Below, in pieces: positions 45,510 to 54,570 of a stretch of DNA of 64,000 bases. The notes under the pieces are model-generated. The model was not told the DNA's origin. It worked only from the letters and a program-made list of their open reading frames with translations, and searched no databases. Every line of letters begins with the position of its first letter. Positions within the stretch are counted from its first letter, which is position 1. The position numbers were made by a program, and so were the translations under genes. The DNA comes from Methylocystis parvus OBBP (GTDB lineage: Bacteria; Pseudomonadota; Alphaproteobacteria; Rhizobiales; Beijerinckiaceae), in the NCBI RefSeq assembly GCF_027571405.1, contig NZ_CP092968.1, forward strand, positions 2,170,001 to 2,234,000, in the 5' to 3' direction.

Positions 45510-47675
45510 ATGTCTGCGACCGTCCCGTCCACAAGCTTGCTGTTCGACTATTGGCGCGACGCCTGCGAACGTTCGATTCTTTTCCTGAACATCCTTCGTC
45601 GCCGCGGCAATGATTACCTCGTGCAGAGCGCGCGTATAGCGCCCCATGTTTTGAATTTTGAAGCGGAAGTCCTTATTGACGGGCGTGGGCTGCGAAGACC
45701 TGTCAATTACGCCCTCGTGCGGATCGTCCCGCCGGCTGACGTTACGATAGATTCGGACAAGCGCCCCTTCATCGTTTTCGACCCTCGCGCCGGCCATGGA
45801 CCCGGCATTGGCGGGATGAAGCACGACAGCGAGATCGGCGTCGCGTTGCGTGCGGGCCACCCCTGCTATTTCGTCGGCTTCCTGCCGCACCCCATCCCCG
45901 GCCAGACGATCGAGGACGTCTGCCGCGCGGAAGCGCAATTCGTCCGTGAAATCATTGAGCGGCACCCGAACGCCGACGGCAGGCCGGTTCTCATCGGCAA
46001 TTGTCAGGCGGGCTGGCAGATCATGATGATGGCGGCTTTGGAGCCCGATCTCGCAGGCCCGATCCTCATCGCTGGAACGCCGCTTTCCTATTGGGCCGGC
46101 GTGCGCGGCAAGAATCCCATGCGCTATCTCGGCGGGATGCTGGGCGGGACATGGCTCGCCGAGCTCACAAGCGATCTCGGCGACGGCGTTTTTGACGGCG
46201 CCTGGCTCGTCTCGAATTTCGAGTCCAACAACCCGTCGAACACGCTCTGGACCAAGCAGTACAACGTCTATTCGAAGGTCGATACGGAGGGGCCGCGCTA
46301 TCTCGAATTTGAGAAATGGTGGGGCAATCCCGTGCTGCTCAACGGCGAGGAAATTCAGTTCATCGTTGACGAACTCTTCGTCGGCGACCGTCTGGCGGCC
46401 GGCGAGATCGTGATGGGCGGCGAAGCGATCGACCTGCGCAGGATCAAATCCCCGATCATCGTTTTCTGCTCCTTTGGCGACGACATCACGCCGCCCCAGC
46501 AGGCGCTCGATTGGCTGCTCACTCTCTATAGGGATGTCGACGACATCATCGCCAACGGTCAGACGATCGCCTACTGCCTGCATCCCAGCGTCGGACATCT
46601 CGGCATTTTCGTCTCGGGAAAGGTCGCGAAGAAAGAGCATGAAGAGTTCGTCTTCAACATCGATCTGATCGATGCGATGCCGCCGGGTCTCTACGAAATT
46701 GTCCTGTCGGCGGCCGACTCCGCGACGACCCATGCGGAGCTGATCTCCGGCAAATATATCGCCAGGCTTTCGCCGCGCACGCTCGACGACATACGCGCGC
46801 TGGGTTGCAACGACGCCGCCGACGAACGGCGCTTCGAGGCGGTCGCCCGCGTTTCGCAGATCAACAAGTCGCTTTACGAGCAGTTCCTGCAACCGGGCAT
46901 ACAGGCGCTTTCAACGCCCGCCACCGCCGAGTTCCTGCGCGAAATGCATCCGAACCGCGTGGCTTTCCGCGCTTTCAGCGACCGCAATCCCGCCATGCGG
47001 CCGGTCGCTGCCGCCGCGGAGAAGATCAAGGCGAACCGCCATCCTGTCGATCCGAACAATCCCTACCTCGCTATCGAGAAGATGGCTTCCTCGTGGATCG
47101 TCATAAATCTCGACATCTTCGCCAAGTGGCGCGAGGCGGCGACGGAGAATATCTTCCTGTCGGTCTATGGCGTGCCATGGCTGCAGACGGCGGTCGGACT
47201 TGCGCCGGCAAGGTCGGAAGCGGAGAAGATGGCGATCGAGGCGCCCAAGGCCTCGGCGCTCATGGGCGCAGCTTTATCGCGCGGCGGGCCGATCGAGGCC
47301 GGGCTGCGGGCGCTGCTTTACATCCAGGCCGGCGAAGGCGCCGACGAGCGTCATTTCAACGCCATAGAAGCGCTCCGCAAGAGTACGCCTGAAGGCGCGC
47401 GGGTGACCAAGCGTGAGCTGAAAGAGATGATGCGCAACCAAGCCGCGTTGCTGCGCGTCGACTCGGCGGCCGCGCTCGACGCGATATCAAGAATGCTGCC
47501 GAATGACGCAGAGCGACGGGCGAGGTTGCTCGTGACGGTTCATGACGTCGCGACGGCCGACGGCGCCCTTCTACCGGACCAGATGATCCGCTTCGATCGC
47601 GTCAGGGACGCGTTCGGCCTCGCAGGCGCGCGCGTCGACGCCCTTCCCGATCACAGGACGAGCAAGGTGGCCTGA
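45510..47675 (+). CDS. DUF3141 protein, PHA-synthase-like alpha/beta hydrolase
   Basis: The 721-residue protein has an alpha/beta hydrolase domain (about 60-400) similar to PhaC: FIVFDPRAGHGPGIGGMKHD, VLIGNCQAGWQIMMMAALEP with Cys at the nucleophile elbow (lipase-box-like GNCQA), FCSFGDDITPPQQAL with an acidic residue, and HPSVGHLGIFVSG with the His. The C-terminal third ends in a TerB-like helical segment (VHDVATADGALLPDQ). ATG 45510 is chosen because GAGGAA lies just before it. The stop overlaps the start of the phosphotransacetylase gene (TGATG). The role is unknown, perhaps acyl-CoA, acyl-phosphate or PHA metabolism, given the operon. Confidence 0.8.
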   Translation: MSATVPSTSLLFDYWRDACERSILFLNILRRRGNDYLVQSARIAPHVLNFEAEVLIDGRGLRRPVNYALVRIVPPADVTIDSDKRPFIVFDPRAGHGPGIGGMKHDSEIGVALRAGHPCYFVGFLPHPIPGQTIEDVCRAEAQFVREIIERHPNADGRPVLIGNCQAGWQIMMMAALEPDLAGPILIAGTPLSYWAGVRGKNPMRYLGGMLGGTWLAELTSDLGDGVFDGAWLVSNFESNNPSNTLWTKQYNVYSKVDTEGPRYLEFEKWWGNPVLLNGEEIQFIVDELFVGDRLAAGEIVMGGEAIDLRRIKSPIIVFCSFGDDITPPQQALDWLLTLYRDVDDIIANGQTIAYCLHPSVGHLGIFVSGKVAKKEHEEFVFNIDLIDAMPPGLYEIVLSAADSATTHAELISGKYIARLSPRTLDDIRALGCNDAADERRFEAVARVSQINKSLYEQFLQPGIQALSTPATAEFLREMHPNRVAFRAFSDRNPAMRPVAAAAEKIKANRHPVDPNNPYLAIEKMASSWIVINLDIFAKWREAATENIFLSVYGVPWLQTAVGLAPARSEAEKMAIEAPKASALMGAALSRGGPIEAGLRALLYIQAGEGADERHFNAIEALRKSTPEGARVTKRELKEMMRNQAALLRVDSAAALDAISRMLPNDAERRARLLVTVHDVATADGALLPDQMIRFDRVRDAFGLAGARVDALPDHRTSKVA

Positions 47676-48628
47676 TGAAATCTGCGGCGGGGCGCGGGAG
47701 CCATGAAAAATACGACCGGCTGATCGAGGCCGCCTCGAGCGCAGGTCCCATCGCCGTCGCGATCGCCCATCCTTGCGACGAAGTCTCGCTCAAGGGCGCG
47801 ATGGAAGCGGCGCGGCTCAAACTGATTGAGCCCATATTGGTCGGTCCGGCGGCGCGCATTCGCGAGGTCGCCGCCCAATCTGGCGTCGAGATTGGCGCTG
47901 TCAGGCTTGTTGACGCAGCGCATAGCCATGATGCGGCGGCCAAGGCGGTTGAGCTTGTCCGCAACGGCGAAGCTAATGCGCTGATGAAGGGCAGCCTGCA
48001 TACGGACGAGGTGATGTCCGCCGTCGTCGCACGCGACACCGGCATTCGCACATCGCGCCGCATCAGTCACTGCTTCGTCATGGACGTGCCGGACCATCCC
48101 GATGCGCTCATCATCACCGACGCGGCTGTGAATATTGCGCCCACGCTCGAAGAGAAGGTCGATATTGTGCAGAACGCGGTCGATCTTGCGCATGCGCTGA
48201 GGTTTCCCGAAGTGCGCGTGGCCGTGTTATCGGCCATGGAGACGGTCAATTCCAAGGTCCAGTCGTCGATGGACGCGGCCATGCTGAGCAAGATGGCGGA
48301 CCGCGGCCAGATTACCGGCGCCTTTGTCGATGGTCCTCTGGCGCTCGACAACGCCATTGACGAGGAGGCGGCGGCGACGAAGAAGATCGTTTCTCCGGTC
48401 GCTGGCAGAGCCAATGTTCTGGTGGTTCCCGATCTCGAAGCCGGCAATATGCTCGCCAAGAGCCTCACCTTCCTTGCGGGCGCGGACTGCGCCGGCGTCG
48501 TGCTCGGCGCGCGCGTTCCGGTGATCCTCACGAGCCGCGCCGACTCGCTCGTCGCCCGGCTCGCCTCCTGCGCGGTGGCGGCCCTTCTGGCCAAAGCGCG
48601 CCGGGACGCGGCGACGACGCGGAGTTGA
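47675..48628 (+). CDS. pta: Phosphate acetyl/butyryltransferase
   Basis: The 317-residue enzyme is of the PTA/PTB family and converts acyl-CoA plus phosphate to acyl phosphate: PIAVAIAHPCDEVSLKGAME, NALMKGSLHTDEVM, RISHCFVMDVPD, ITDAAVNIAPTLEEK, GPLALDNAID and DLEAGNMLAKSLTFLAGAD. It is shorter than the multidomain Pta and matches Ptb-like or the short alphaproteobacterial enzymes. It is translationally coupled to the DUF3141 gene and followed by FabI and acetate kinase. With AckA it completes acyl-CoA to carboxylate plus ATP. Acetyl and butyryl substrates cannot be told apart here. Confidence 0.9.
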   Translation: MKSAAGRGSHEKYDRLIEAASSAGPIAVAIAHPCDEVSLKGAMEAARLKLIEPILVGPAARIREVAAQSGVEIGAVRLVDAAHSHDAAAKAVELVRNGEANALMKGSLHTDEVMSAVVARDTGIRTSRRISHCFVMDVPDHPDALIITDAAVNIAPTLEEKVDIVQNAVDLAHALRFPEVRVAVLSAMETVNSKVQSSMDAAMLSKMADRGQITGAFVDGPLALDNAIDEEAAATKKIVSPVAGRANVLVVPDLEAGNMLAKSLTFLAGADCAGVVLGARVPVILTSRADSLVARLASCAVAALLAKARRDAATTRS

Positions 48629-48635
48629 AGCAGTC

Positions 48636-49415
48636 ATGCAGACGGAAGTCGCGCAGGTTCTCGCCGGCAAAAAGGCGCTCATTGTCGGCGTCGCCAACGA
48701 TCAGTCGATTGCTTATGGCTGCGCAAAGGCTTTTCGCGCAGCGGGAGCCGAACTTGCCGTCACCTGGCTGAATGACAAGGCGCGACCGCATGTCGAGCCG
48801 CTTACGAAAGAACTCGGCGCGGAAATTGTCGCGCCGCTCGACGTGACGAGGCCCGGCGAACTCGAGACGGTCTTCGATCTCATTTCAGAGCGATGGGGGC
48901 GGCTCGACATTCTCGTCCATTCCATCGCCTTCGCGCCGAAGGAAGATTTGCAAGGCGGCCTGCTCGATTGCTCGGCGGAGGGTTTCGCGAAGGCGATGGA
49001 CATATCGTGCCACTCCTTCATCCGCATGGCGCGGCTTGCAGCGCCGTTGATGACGGAGGGCGGGGCCATGTTCGCGATGAGCTATCTCGGCGCAGAGCGC
49101 GTCGTGCCCAATTACAATGTCATGGGGCCGGTCAAGGCCGCGCTGGAATCCGCTTGCCGTTATCTCGCCTATGAGCTTGGGCCGAAGGGCGTTCGCGTGC
49201 ACCCCATCTCGCCCGGCCCGCTGAAGACGCGCGCCGCCTCCGGCCTCAAGGACTTCAACCTCATGCTGAATGAAGCCGCCTCCAAGGCTCCCCTTGGGGA
49301 GCTGATCGACATTATGGATGTGGGCTGGACCTGCGCCTATCTCGCGACGCCCTTCGCGCACAGGCTCACGGGCGACACCGTCTATATCGACAGCGGCGCC
49401 AGCATCGTCGCCTGA
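48636..49415 (+). CDS. fabI: Enoyl-ACP reductase (NADH), FabI family
   Basis: The 259-residue short-chain-dehydrogenase-like reductase has the FabI cofactor pattern GKKALIVGVANDQSIAYGCA and the Tyr-x6-Lys active site in VVPNYNVMGPVKAALE, followed by HPISPGPLKTRAASGL and DTVYIDSGASIV. It reduces the trans-2 double bond of enoyl-ACP (or enoyl-CoA). It starts 7 bp after the phosphotransacetylase stop and is followed 11 bp later by acetate kinase, an unusual place for a housekeeping FabI. It is probably a second copy acting with this operon's acyl metabolism, which is inference. Confidence 0.93.
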   Translation: MQTEVAQVLAGKKALIVGVANDQSIAYGCAKAFRAAGAELAVTWLNDKARPHVEPLTKELGAEIVAPLDVTRPGELETVFDLISERWGRLDILVHSIAFAPKEDLQGGLLDCSAEGFAKAMDISCHSFIRMARLAAPLMTEGGAMFAMSYLGAERVVPNYNVMGPVKAALESACRYLAYELGPKGVRVHPISPGPLKTRAASGLKDFNLMLNEAASKAPLGELIDIMDVGWTCAYLATPFAHRLTGDTVYIDSGASIVA

Positions 49416-49426
49416 CGGGAGAGACA

Positions 49427-50599
49427 ATGTCCGCCATCGCCGTCGTTAACGCCGGATCGTCCAGCATCAAATTCGCGGTCTTTGACGCGGCGGCGGAGCC
49501 AGCGCTGCGTCTCAAGGGGGTGATCGAGGGGATCGGCGCCACGCCGCGCGCGAAGCTCTCCGGCCCCGGCGGCGAGACGCTTCTGACGGAAGACCAGCCA
49601 CCGGATGGCTTCGACCACGCAGCCGCTACGCGCGCGATGATGCGCATCGCCGCGCCCTGGCTCGACGGCACGGATATTTCGGTCGTGGGCCATCGCGTCG
49701 TGCATGGCGGCGGGGAATTTTCCGCGCCGCTGCGCGTGACGGAGGAAATCGTCCAAAAGCTCGCCGCCTTCATTCCGCTGGCGCCGCTGCATCAGCCGCA
49801 TAACCTTGCGGTTATCGGGGCCATGCTCGCCGAGCATCCGCAGCTGCCGCAGGTCGCCTGCTTCGACACGGCGTTCCACACGAGCCAGCCGCCGATCGCC
49901 CAGGCCTTCGCGATTCCGCGAAAATATTCACAGGCTGGCGTGCGGCGCTATGGCTTTCATGGCATTTCCTATGAATATGTCGCAGGCAGGCTAAAGGAGA
50001 TCGCGCCGGAGATCGCCAAGGGGCGCGTCATCGTGGCGCATCTCGGCAATGGCGCGAGCCTCTGCGCCATGAAGGACGGCAAGAGCGTCGCGAGCACGAT
50101 GGGTTTCACCGCTGTCGACGGCCTCGTGATGGGCACGCGATGCGGCGCCATCGACCCCGGCGTGCTGGTGCATCTGATCGACCAATATGGGTTAAGCGCA
50201 CGCGATCTTGAGGATCTGATTTATCGCAAATCAGGTTTGCTTGGCGTTTCAGGAATCTCCTCCGATATGCGGACGCTTCGCGCCTCCTTGGAATCCACGG
50301 CGAAAGAGGCGATCGATCTTTTCATCTACCGCATCATCCGTGAGATCGGTTCGCTTGGGGCGGCGCTGAGCGGGCTCGATGCGATCGTCTTTACCGGCGG
50401 GATCGGCGAGAACGACGCCGGGACGCGCGCGGAAGTCGCGGCGGGTTGCGCTTGGCTCGGGGTCGCGCTGGACGAGGCGGCGAACCGCGCCGCGCACATA
50501 AAGATATCTAGCTCTCACTCGACGGTCGCTGTCTACGTCATCCGGACGAATGAAGAATTGGCGATCGCGCAAAGCGCGTCGCATTTGATCCTTTCATGA
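49427..50599 (+). CDS. ackA: Acetate kinase
   Basis: The 390-residue enzyme is an acetokinase: VNAGSSSIKFAVF (phosphate 1), GHRVVHGGGEFSAPLRVTEE, PLHQPHN, VACFDTAFH, YGFHGISYEYV, VIVAHLGNGASLCA, GFTAVDGLVMGTRCGAIDPG and VFTGGIGENDA are all family motifs in order. It makes ATP and acetate from acetyl phosphate. It is the last gene of the DUF3141-Pta-FabI operon. In methylotrophs such operons often accompany phosphoketolase, which makes acetyl phosphate, but no phosphoketolase gene is in this window. Confidence 0.95.
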   Translation: MSAIAVVNAGSSSIKFAVFDAAAEPALRLKGVIEGIGATPRAKLSGPGGETLLTEDQPPDGFDHAAATRAMMRIAAPWLDGTDISVVGHRVVHGGGEFSAPLRVTEEIVQKLAAFIPLAPLHQPHNLAVIGAMLAEHPQLPQVACFDTAFHTSQPPIAQAFAIPRKYSQAGVRRYGFHGISYEYVAGRLKEIAPEIAKGRVIVAHLGNGASLCAMKDGKSVASTMGFTAVDGLVMGTRCGAIDPGVLVHLIDQYGLSARDLEDLIYRKSGLLGVSGISSDMRTLRASLESTAKEAIDLFIYRIIREIGSLGAALSGLDAIVFTGGIGENDAGTRAEVAAGCAWLGVALDEAANRAAHIKISSSHSTVAVYVIRTNEELAIAQSASHLILS

Positions 50600-50638
50600 A
50601 TAAAAAGCCCGGATCTCTTGTGAAAAAGTTTCTTTCGG

Positions 50639-50678
50639 TTGCACGCGCGCGGGTAGGCAGTGTTAAGGTAACGTTAAC
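50639..50678 (+). promoter_or_regulatory. Possible promoter with overlapping inverted repeat before the exporter operon
   Basis: TTGCAC at 50639-50644 could be a -35 element. The inverted repeat GTTAA-N7-TTAAC at 50662-50678 lies where the -10 element would fall, a usual place for a repressor site. It is about 60 bp before the HlyD gene. No dedicated regulator gene is adjacent. Confidence 0.35.
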
Positions 50679-50738
50679 ATGTGGACCAACAGTCACGTTT
50701 TAGCTCTCGCGTGACGACTCCGCAGGGAAAAGGCTCTG

Positions 50739-51749
50739 ATGTCTGGAAAAACCACGCTGTTGATCGCCGCGGCCGTCGTCGGAGTCGGGGCCTTTTTCGG
50801 TTATCAATATTGGCGGGACAAGCAGAGCGCGCTACCCGCCGGCATCGCCTCCGGCAACGGACGCCTTGAAGCCAAGCTTGTCGACATCGCGCCGAAGGAG
50901 TCGCTGCGCGTCAAGCAAATCTTCTTCGAGGAAGGCGACCTCGTAAAGCCGGGCGACGTGGTCGTGCAGATGGAAACGAACACCTTGCGAGCTCAGCTTG
51001 AGGAAGCCAAGCTCAACGTCGTCGCGACGCAGGAAAAAGAATCGGTGGCCAAGGCGACCATTGTCCGAAGCAAGGCCCAGATCGATCTCGCCAAGGTTGA
51101 AGTCAATCGCAGCAAAAATCTTGTCGCGCAACGCGCCGGCTCGCAGCGCGAGCTCGATGTGCGCAACACACAGCTTAAAACGACGTCCGCCGCTCTACAG
51201 GAAGAAGAAGCCAAGCTGCGAACGATTCAGCAGGAAGTGAATGTCGCGAAAGCGAAGGTCGCGACGATCCAGACGCGCATTGACGACGCGACGCTGCGTT
51301 CGCCCATTCTTGGCCGCGTCCTCTACAAACTCGCGGAGGTCGGCGAAGTGCTGGCGGCTGGCGGGAAGGCCATGACGCTCGTCAATCTCGAAGACGTCTA
51401 TATGGAAATCTTCCTTCCCTCCGCCGACGCCGCGAAAGTGAAGCTCGGCGCCGAGGCGCGCATCGTTGGCGACCATATGGCCGGCCGCGCGGTCCCCGGC
51501 CTTGTCAGTTTCGTCTCGCCGGAAGCGCAGTTTACGCCCAAGCAGGTCGAGACGAAGAGCGAGCGCGAGAAGCTGATGTTTCGCGTGAAGATCAAGGTGC
51601 CCGAAAAAATCGTCAGCTCCTACATCGACGCCATCAAAACCGGCGTGCGCGGCGTCGGCTATGTGAAGCTTGATCCGGCCGTCGAATGGCCCGCCTTCCT
51701 CCAGAGCGCGGCCGCGCCGGAGACAGCCGGTAAGGACGTTCAGCATTGA
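50739..51749 (+). CDS. HlyD-family membrane fusion protein (YhiI-like)
   Basis: The 336-residue adaptor has one N-terminal membrane anchor (LLIAAAVVGVGAFFGYQYW), a lipoyl-type half-motif (GRLEAKLVDIAPKESLRVKQ, then IFFEEGDLVKPGDVVVQME), a long coiled-coil hairpin (about 85-180) and a second lipoyl/beta-barrel part (LRSPILGRVLYKLAEVGEVL, VYMEIFLPSADAAKVKLGAE). It bridges the inner-membrane ABC proteins to the outer-membrane factor encoded at the end of the operon. The next gene starts 22 bp later. It corresponds in position to YhiI in the E. coli yhiI-rbbA-yhhJ cluster. Confidence 0.92.
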   Translation: MSGKTTLLIAAAVVGVGAFFGYQYWRDKQSALPAGIASGNGRLEAKLVDIAPKESLRVKQIFFEEGDLVKPGDVVVQMETNTLRAQLEEAKLNVVATQEKESVAKATIVRSKAQIDLAKVEVNRSKNLVAQRAGSQRELDVRNTQLKTTSAALQEEEAKLRTIQQEVNVAKAKVATIQTRIDDATLRSPILGRVLYKLAEVGEVLAAGGKAMTLVNLEDVYMEIFLPSADAAKVKLGAEARIVGDHMAGRAVPGLVSFVSPEAQFTPKQVETKSEREKLMFRVKIKVPEKIVSSYIDAIKTGVRGVGYVKLDPAVEWPAFLQSAAAPETAGKDVQH

Positions 51750-51771
51750 CGCGCGCGAAGGCCCGCAGGCC

Positions 51772-54567
51772 ATGAGCGCGGAGCCGCTAGAGGCGACGAG
51801 GCTGGCGGAACAGGGCGCTTCGAAGCGCGCGCCGGTCGTTTCCGTTTCGGGCGTCACGCATCGCTACGGCGAGAGCGTCGCGGTCGATGACCTGTCGATC
51901 GACATTCCGGCCGGGCTCATGGTCGGCATTATCGGGCCGGACGGCGTCGGCAAATCGACGCTGATGGCGCTCATCGCCGGCTCCAAGAAAATCCAGCAAG
52001 GCAAGGTCATCGCCCTTAATGGCGACATGGCCGACGCGCGGCACCGCCGCGACGCCTGTCCCCGCATCGCCTATATGCCGCAGGGTCTCGGCAAGAATCT
52101 CTATTTTGAGCTGAGCGTCCAGGAAAACGTCGACTTCATGGCGCGGCTCTTCGGCCTCTCGGCCGCCGAGCGACCCGTGAAGGTCAAGGAGTTGCTCGAC
52201 GCGACGGGTCTCGGCCCATTTCCGGGTCGCCCGGCGGGCAAGCTTTCCGGCGGCATGAAGCAGAAGGTCGGTCTCTGCGGCGCGCTGGTGCATGAACCCG
52301 ACCTGCTCATTCTCGACGAGCCGACGACGGGCGTCGATCCGCTGTCGCGCCGTCAGTTCTGGTCGCTGATCGACGATATTCGGGCGGGCCGGCCGAGCAT
52401 GAGCGTCATCATCTCGACCGCCTATATGGACGAAGCCCAGCAATGGGACTGGATTGTCGCCATGGACGCCGGCAAGGTGCTGGCGACCGGCACGCCGGCC
52501 GAGCTGATGGCGCGCACGGGCACGAGCGATCTCGAAAAGTGCTTCATCCAGCTCCTGCCGGAAGAGAAGCGCACGGGCCATGTCGAGCTGACGATCCCGC
52601 CGCGTCCCGAGGGCAAGAAGGAAGTCGCCATCGACGCGAAGGGGCTCACTCGCCGCTTCGGCGATTTCGTCGCGGTCGACCATGTGACGCTGACCATCGA
52701 ACGCGGCGAAATCTTCGGCTTCCTCGGCTCGAATGGCTGCGGCAAGTCGACGACAATGAAAATGCTCACCGGCCTGCTGCCGCCGACCGAAGGTTCGGCG
52801 ACGCTGTTCGGGCAGTCGGTCGAGGCCGGCAGCATCGAGGTGCGCAACAATATCGGTTATATGACGCAGGCCTTTTCGCTCTACGGCGAATTGACCGTGC
52901 GTCAGAACCTCGTTCTCGACGCGCGGCTTTACCACATCGAGCCGAAGAAGGCGCAGGAGCGAATCGACCAACTCGTCGAGAAGTTCGGCCTTGGGCCCTA
53001 TATGGACGCGCTCGCCGGCGATCTGCCCATGGGTCTGCGCCAGCGCCTCTCCCTCGCCGTCGCCGTGTTGCATGGTCCGCCGCTTCTCATTCTCGACGAG
53101 CCGACCTCGGGCGTCGATCCGGTCGCCCGCGATAGTTTCTGGGAATTGCTCATCGATCTCTCCCGCAATCAGGGCGTGACGATCTTCGTCACGACCCACT
53201 TCATGAACGAGGCGATGCGCTGCGACCGCATCTCGCTCATGAACGCCGGCAAGGTTCTGGCCTGCGACGACCCGAAGAAGTTGATCGAGGCCCGTGGCGC
53301 CGCAACGCTTGAGGAGGCCTTCATCGGCTATATGGAGGACGCCATCGGCGCCTCAGCCGCCGGCAAGACCGAGGAAGCCGCGCAGGCGGCGGCCGACAAG
53401 GCGCTCGAAAAGCCCGAGCCCAAGCATCTCTCCGGCATAGCGCTGCGCATTGGCCGCATGCTGGCCTATAGCGCCAACGAGGCGATGCAGATTCTGCGCG
53501 ACCCCGTGCGGCTCGCCTTCGCCTTTGTGGGCTCCGCTGTGCTCATGCTCGTCTTCGGCTTCGGCATCACGACCGACGTCGAACATGTGCGCTATGCGAC
53601 GTTCGATCAGGACCAGTCGCCCGAAAGCCGCGCTTATCTTCAGCAATTCGCGGGGACGCCGCGCTATTTTCTGGAGACCCGTCCGGTCAGCTCGGCGGAG
53701 GACGCGCTCCGGCGGCTCCAATCGGACGACATCTCGCTCGTCGTCGAAATCCCACCGACTTTCGGGCGCGACCTTCTGAGGAACGCCCGCCCCGAGGTTT
53801 CGGCGCAGGTCGACGGCGCCAACACCTTCCGCGGCGAGACCGTCTCGCAATATGTGCAAGGCGTTCAGGACAAGGCCTTGCAGGACCCCTCAAACGGCCT
53901 GGACCTGAAGCCGCCCAAATACAGGGCGAATTTCCAGGATCGTTATATGTACAATCCGACGTTCGAGAGCGTCTATGCGATCGTGCCGAGCGTGCCGCCG
54001 ATCCTGCTCATTCTGATCCCCGCCATCCTCATGGCGATCAGCGTCGTCCGAGAGAAGGAGCTGGGCTCCATCATTAATTTCTATGTGACTCCGACGGCGC
54101 GGCTCGAATATCTGCTCGGCAAGCAGCTTCCCTATATCGCCATCGGCATGCTGAACTACTTCATCCTCGTCATTATGGCGGTCGCGGTGTTCGGCATTCC
54201 GATCAAGGGGAGCTTCCTGATGCTCACCCTCATCACCCTGCTTTATGTGACGACGACCACGGGCCTCGGCCTCGTCATCTCCACCTTCGTGTCGAGCCAG
54301 GTCGCCGCCGTCTTCATCACGGCGATCATCACGCTGGTGCCGACAATCCAGTTCTCCGGCCTGTTGCAGCCCGTCTCGACGCTGGCGGGCAACGCCAAGC
54401 TCGTCGGCACCATCTGGCCGACGACCTATTACATGCATGCGAGCAAGGGCGCCTTCACCAAGGGGCTCGGGCCCGACCTCCTGATGCCGGACGTTACTTT
54501 TCTCGCCATCTGCATCCCTGTCCTCTGGGCTGTGAGCACGCTCGCGCTCAGGAAGCAGGAGAAATAG
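51772..54567 (+). CDS. RbbA-like double ABC ATPase fused to ABC-2 permease
   Basis: From ATG 51772 the protein has 931 residues. ATPase 1: Walker A GPDGVGKST (55-63), signature LSGGMKQK (about 158), Walker B LLILDEPTTGVDP. ATPase 2: Walker A GSNGCGKST (about 319), altered signature LPMGLRQR, Walker B LLILDEPTSGVDP. The last 350 residues are an ABC-2 permease with a large periplasmic loop (VRYATFDQDQSPESRAYLQQ) and about six helices ending in LALRKQEK. The altered second signature is usual for RbbA/YhiH-type proteins. Starting at 51670 would overlap the HlyD gene by 80 bases, so 51772 is preferred. In this operon an export function is more likely than the ribosomal role described for E. coli RbbA. 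Confidence 0.92.
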   Translation: MSAEPLEATRLAEQGASKRAPVVSVSGVTHRYGESVAVDDLSIDIPAGLMVGIIGPDGVGKSTLMALIAGSKKIQQGKVIALNGDMADARHRRDACPRIAYMPQGLGKNLYFELSVQENVDFMARLFGLSAAERPVKVKELLDATGLGPFPGRPAGKLSGGMKQKVGLCGALVHEPDLLILDEPTTGVDPLSRRQFWSLIDDIRAGRPSMSVIISTAYMDEAQQWDWIVAMDAGKVLATGTPAELMARTGTSDLEKCFIQLLPEEKRTGHVELTIPPRPEGKKEVAIDAKGLTRRFGDFVAVDHVTLTIERGEIFGFLGSNGCGKSTTMKMLTGLLPPTEGSATLFGQSVEAGSIEVRNNIGYMTQAFSLYGELTVRQNLVLDARLYHIEPKKAQERIDQLVEKFGLGPYMDALAGDLPMGLRQRLSLAVAVLHGPPLLILDEPTSGVDPVARDSFWELLIDLSRNQGVTIFVTTHFMNEAMRCDRISLMNAGKVLACDDPKKLIEARGAATLEEAFIGYMEDAIGASAAGKTEEAAQAAADKALEKPEPKHLSGIALRIGRMLAYSANEAMQILRDPVRLAFAFVGSAVLMLVFGFGITTDVEHVRYATFDQDQSPESRAYLQQFAGTPRYFLETRPVSSAEDALRRLQSDDISLVVEIPPTFGRDLLRNARPEVSAQVDGANTFRGETVSQYVQGVQDKALQDPSNGLDLKPPKYRANFQDRYMYNPTFESVYAIVPSVPPILLILIPAILMAISVVREKELGSIINFYVTPTARLEYLLGKQLPYIAIGMLNYFILVIMAVAVFGIPIKGSFLMLTLITLLYVTTTTGLGLVISTFVSSQVAAVFITAIITLVPTIQFSGLLQPVSTLAGNAKLVGTIWPTTYYMHASKGAFTKGLGPDLLMPDVTFLAICIPVLWAVSTLALRKQEK

Positions 54568-54570
54568 GCG

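Noticed and set aside
45441..46892. 483-codon minus-strand ORF inside the DUF3141 gene
   Set aside because: It is antisense to a well-supported coding region and its composition (rich in Asp, Arg and His) is that of a GC-driven shadow frame.
51787..53199. 470-codon minus-strand ORF under the double ATPase gene
   Set aside because: It has no domain and is fully antisense to conserved ATPase motifs.
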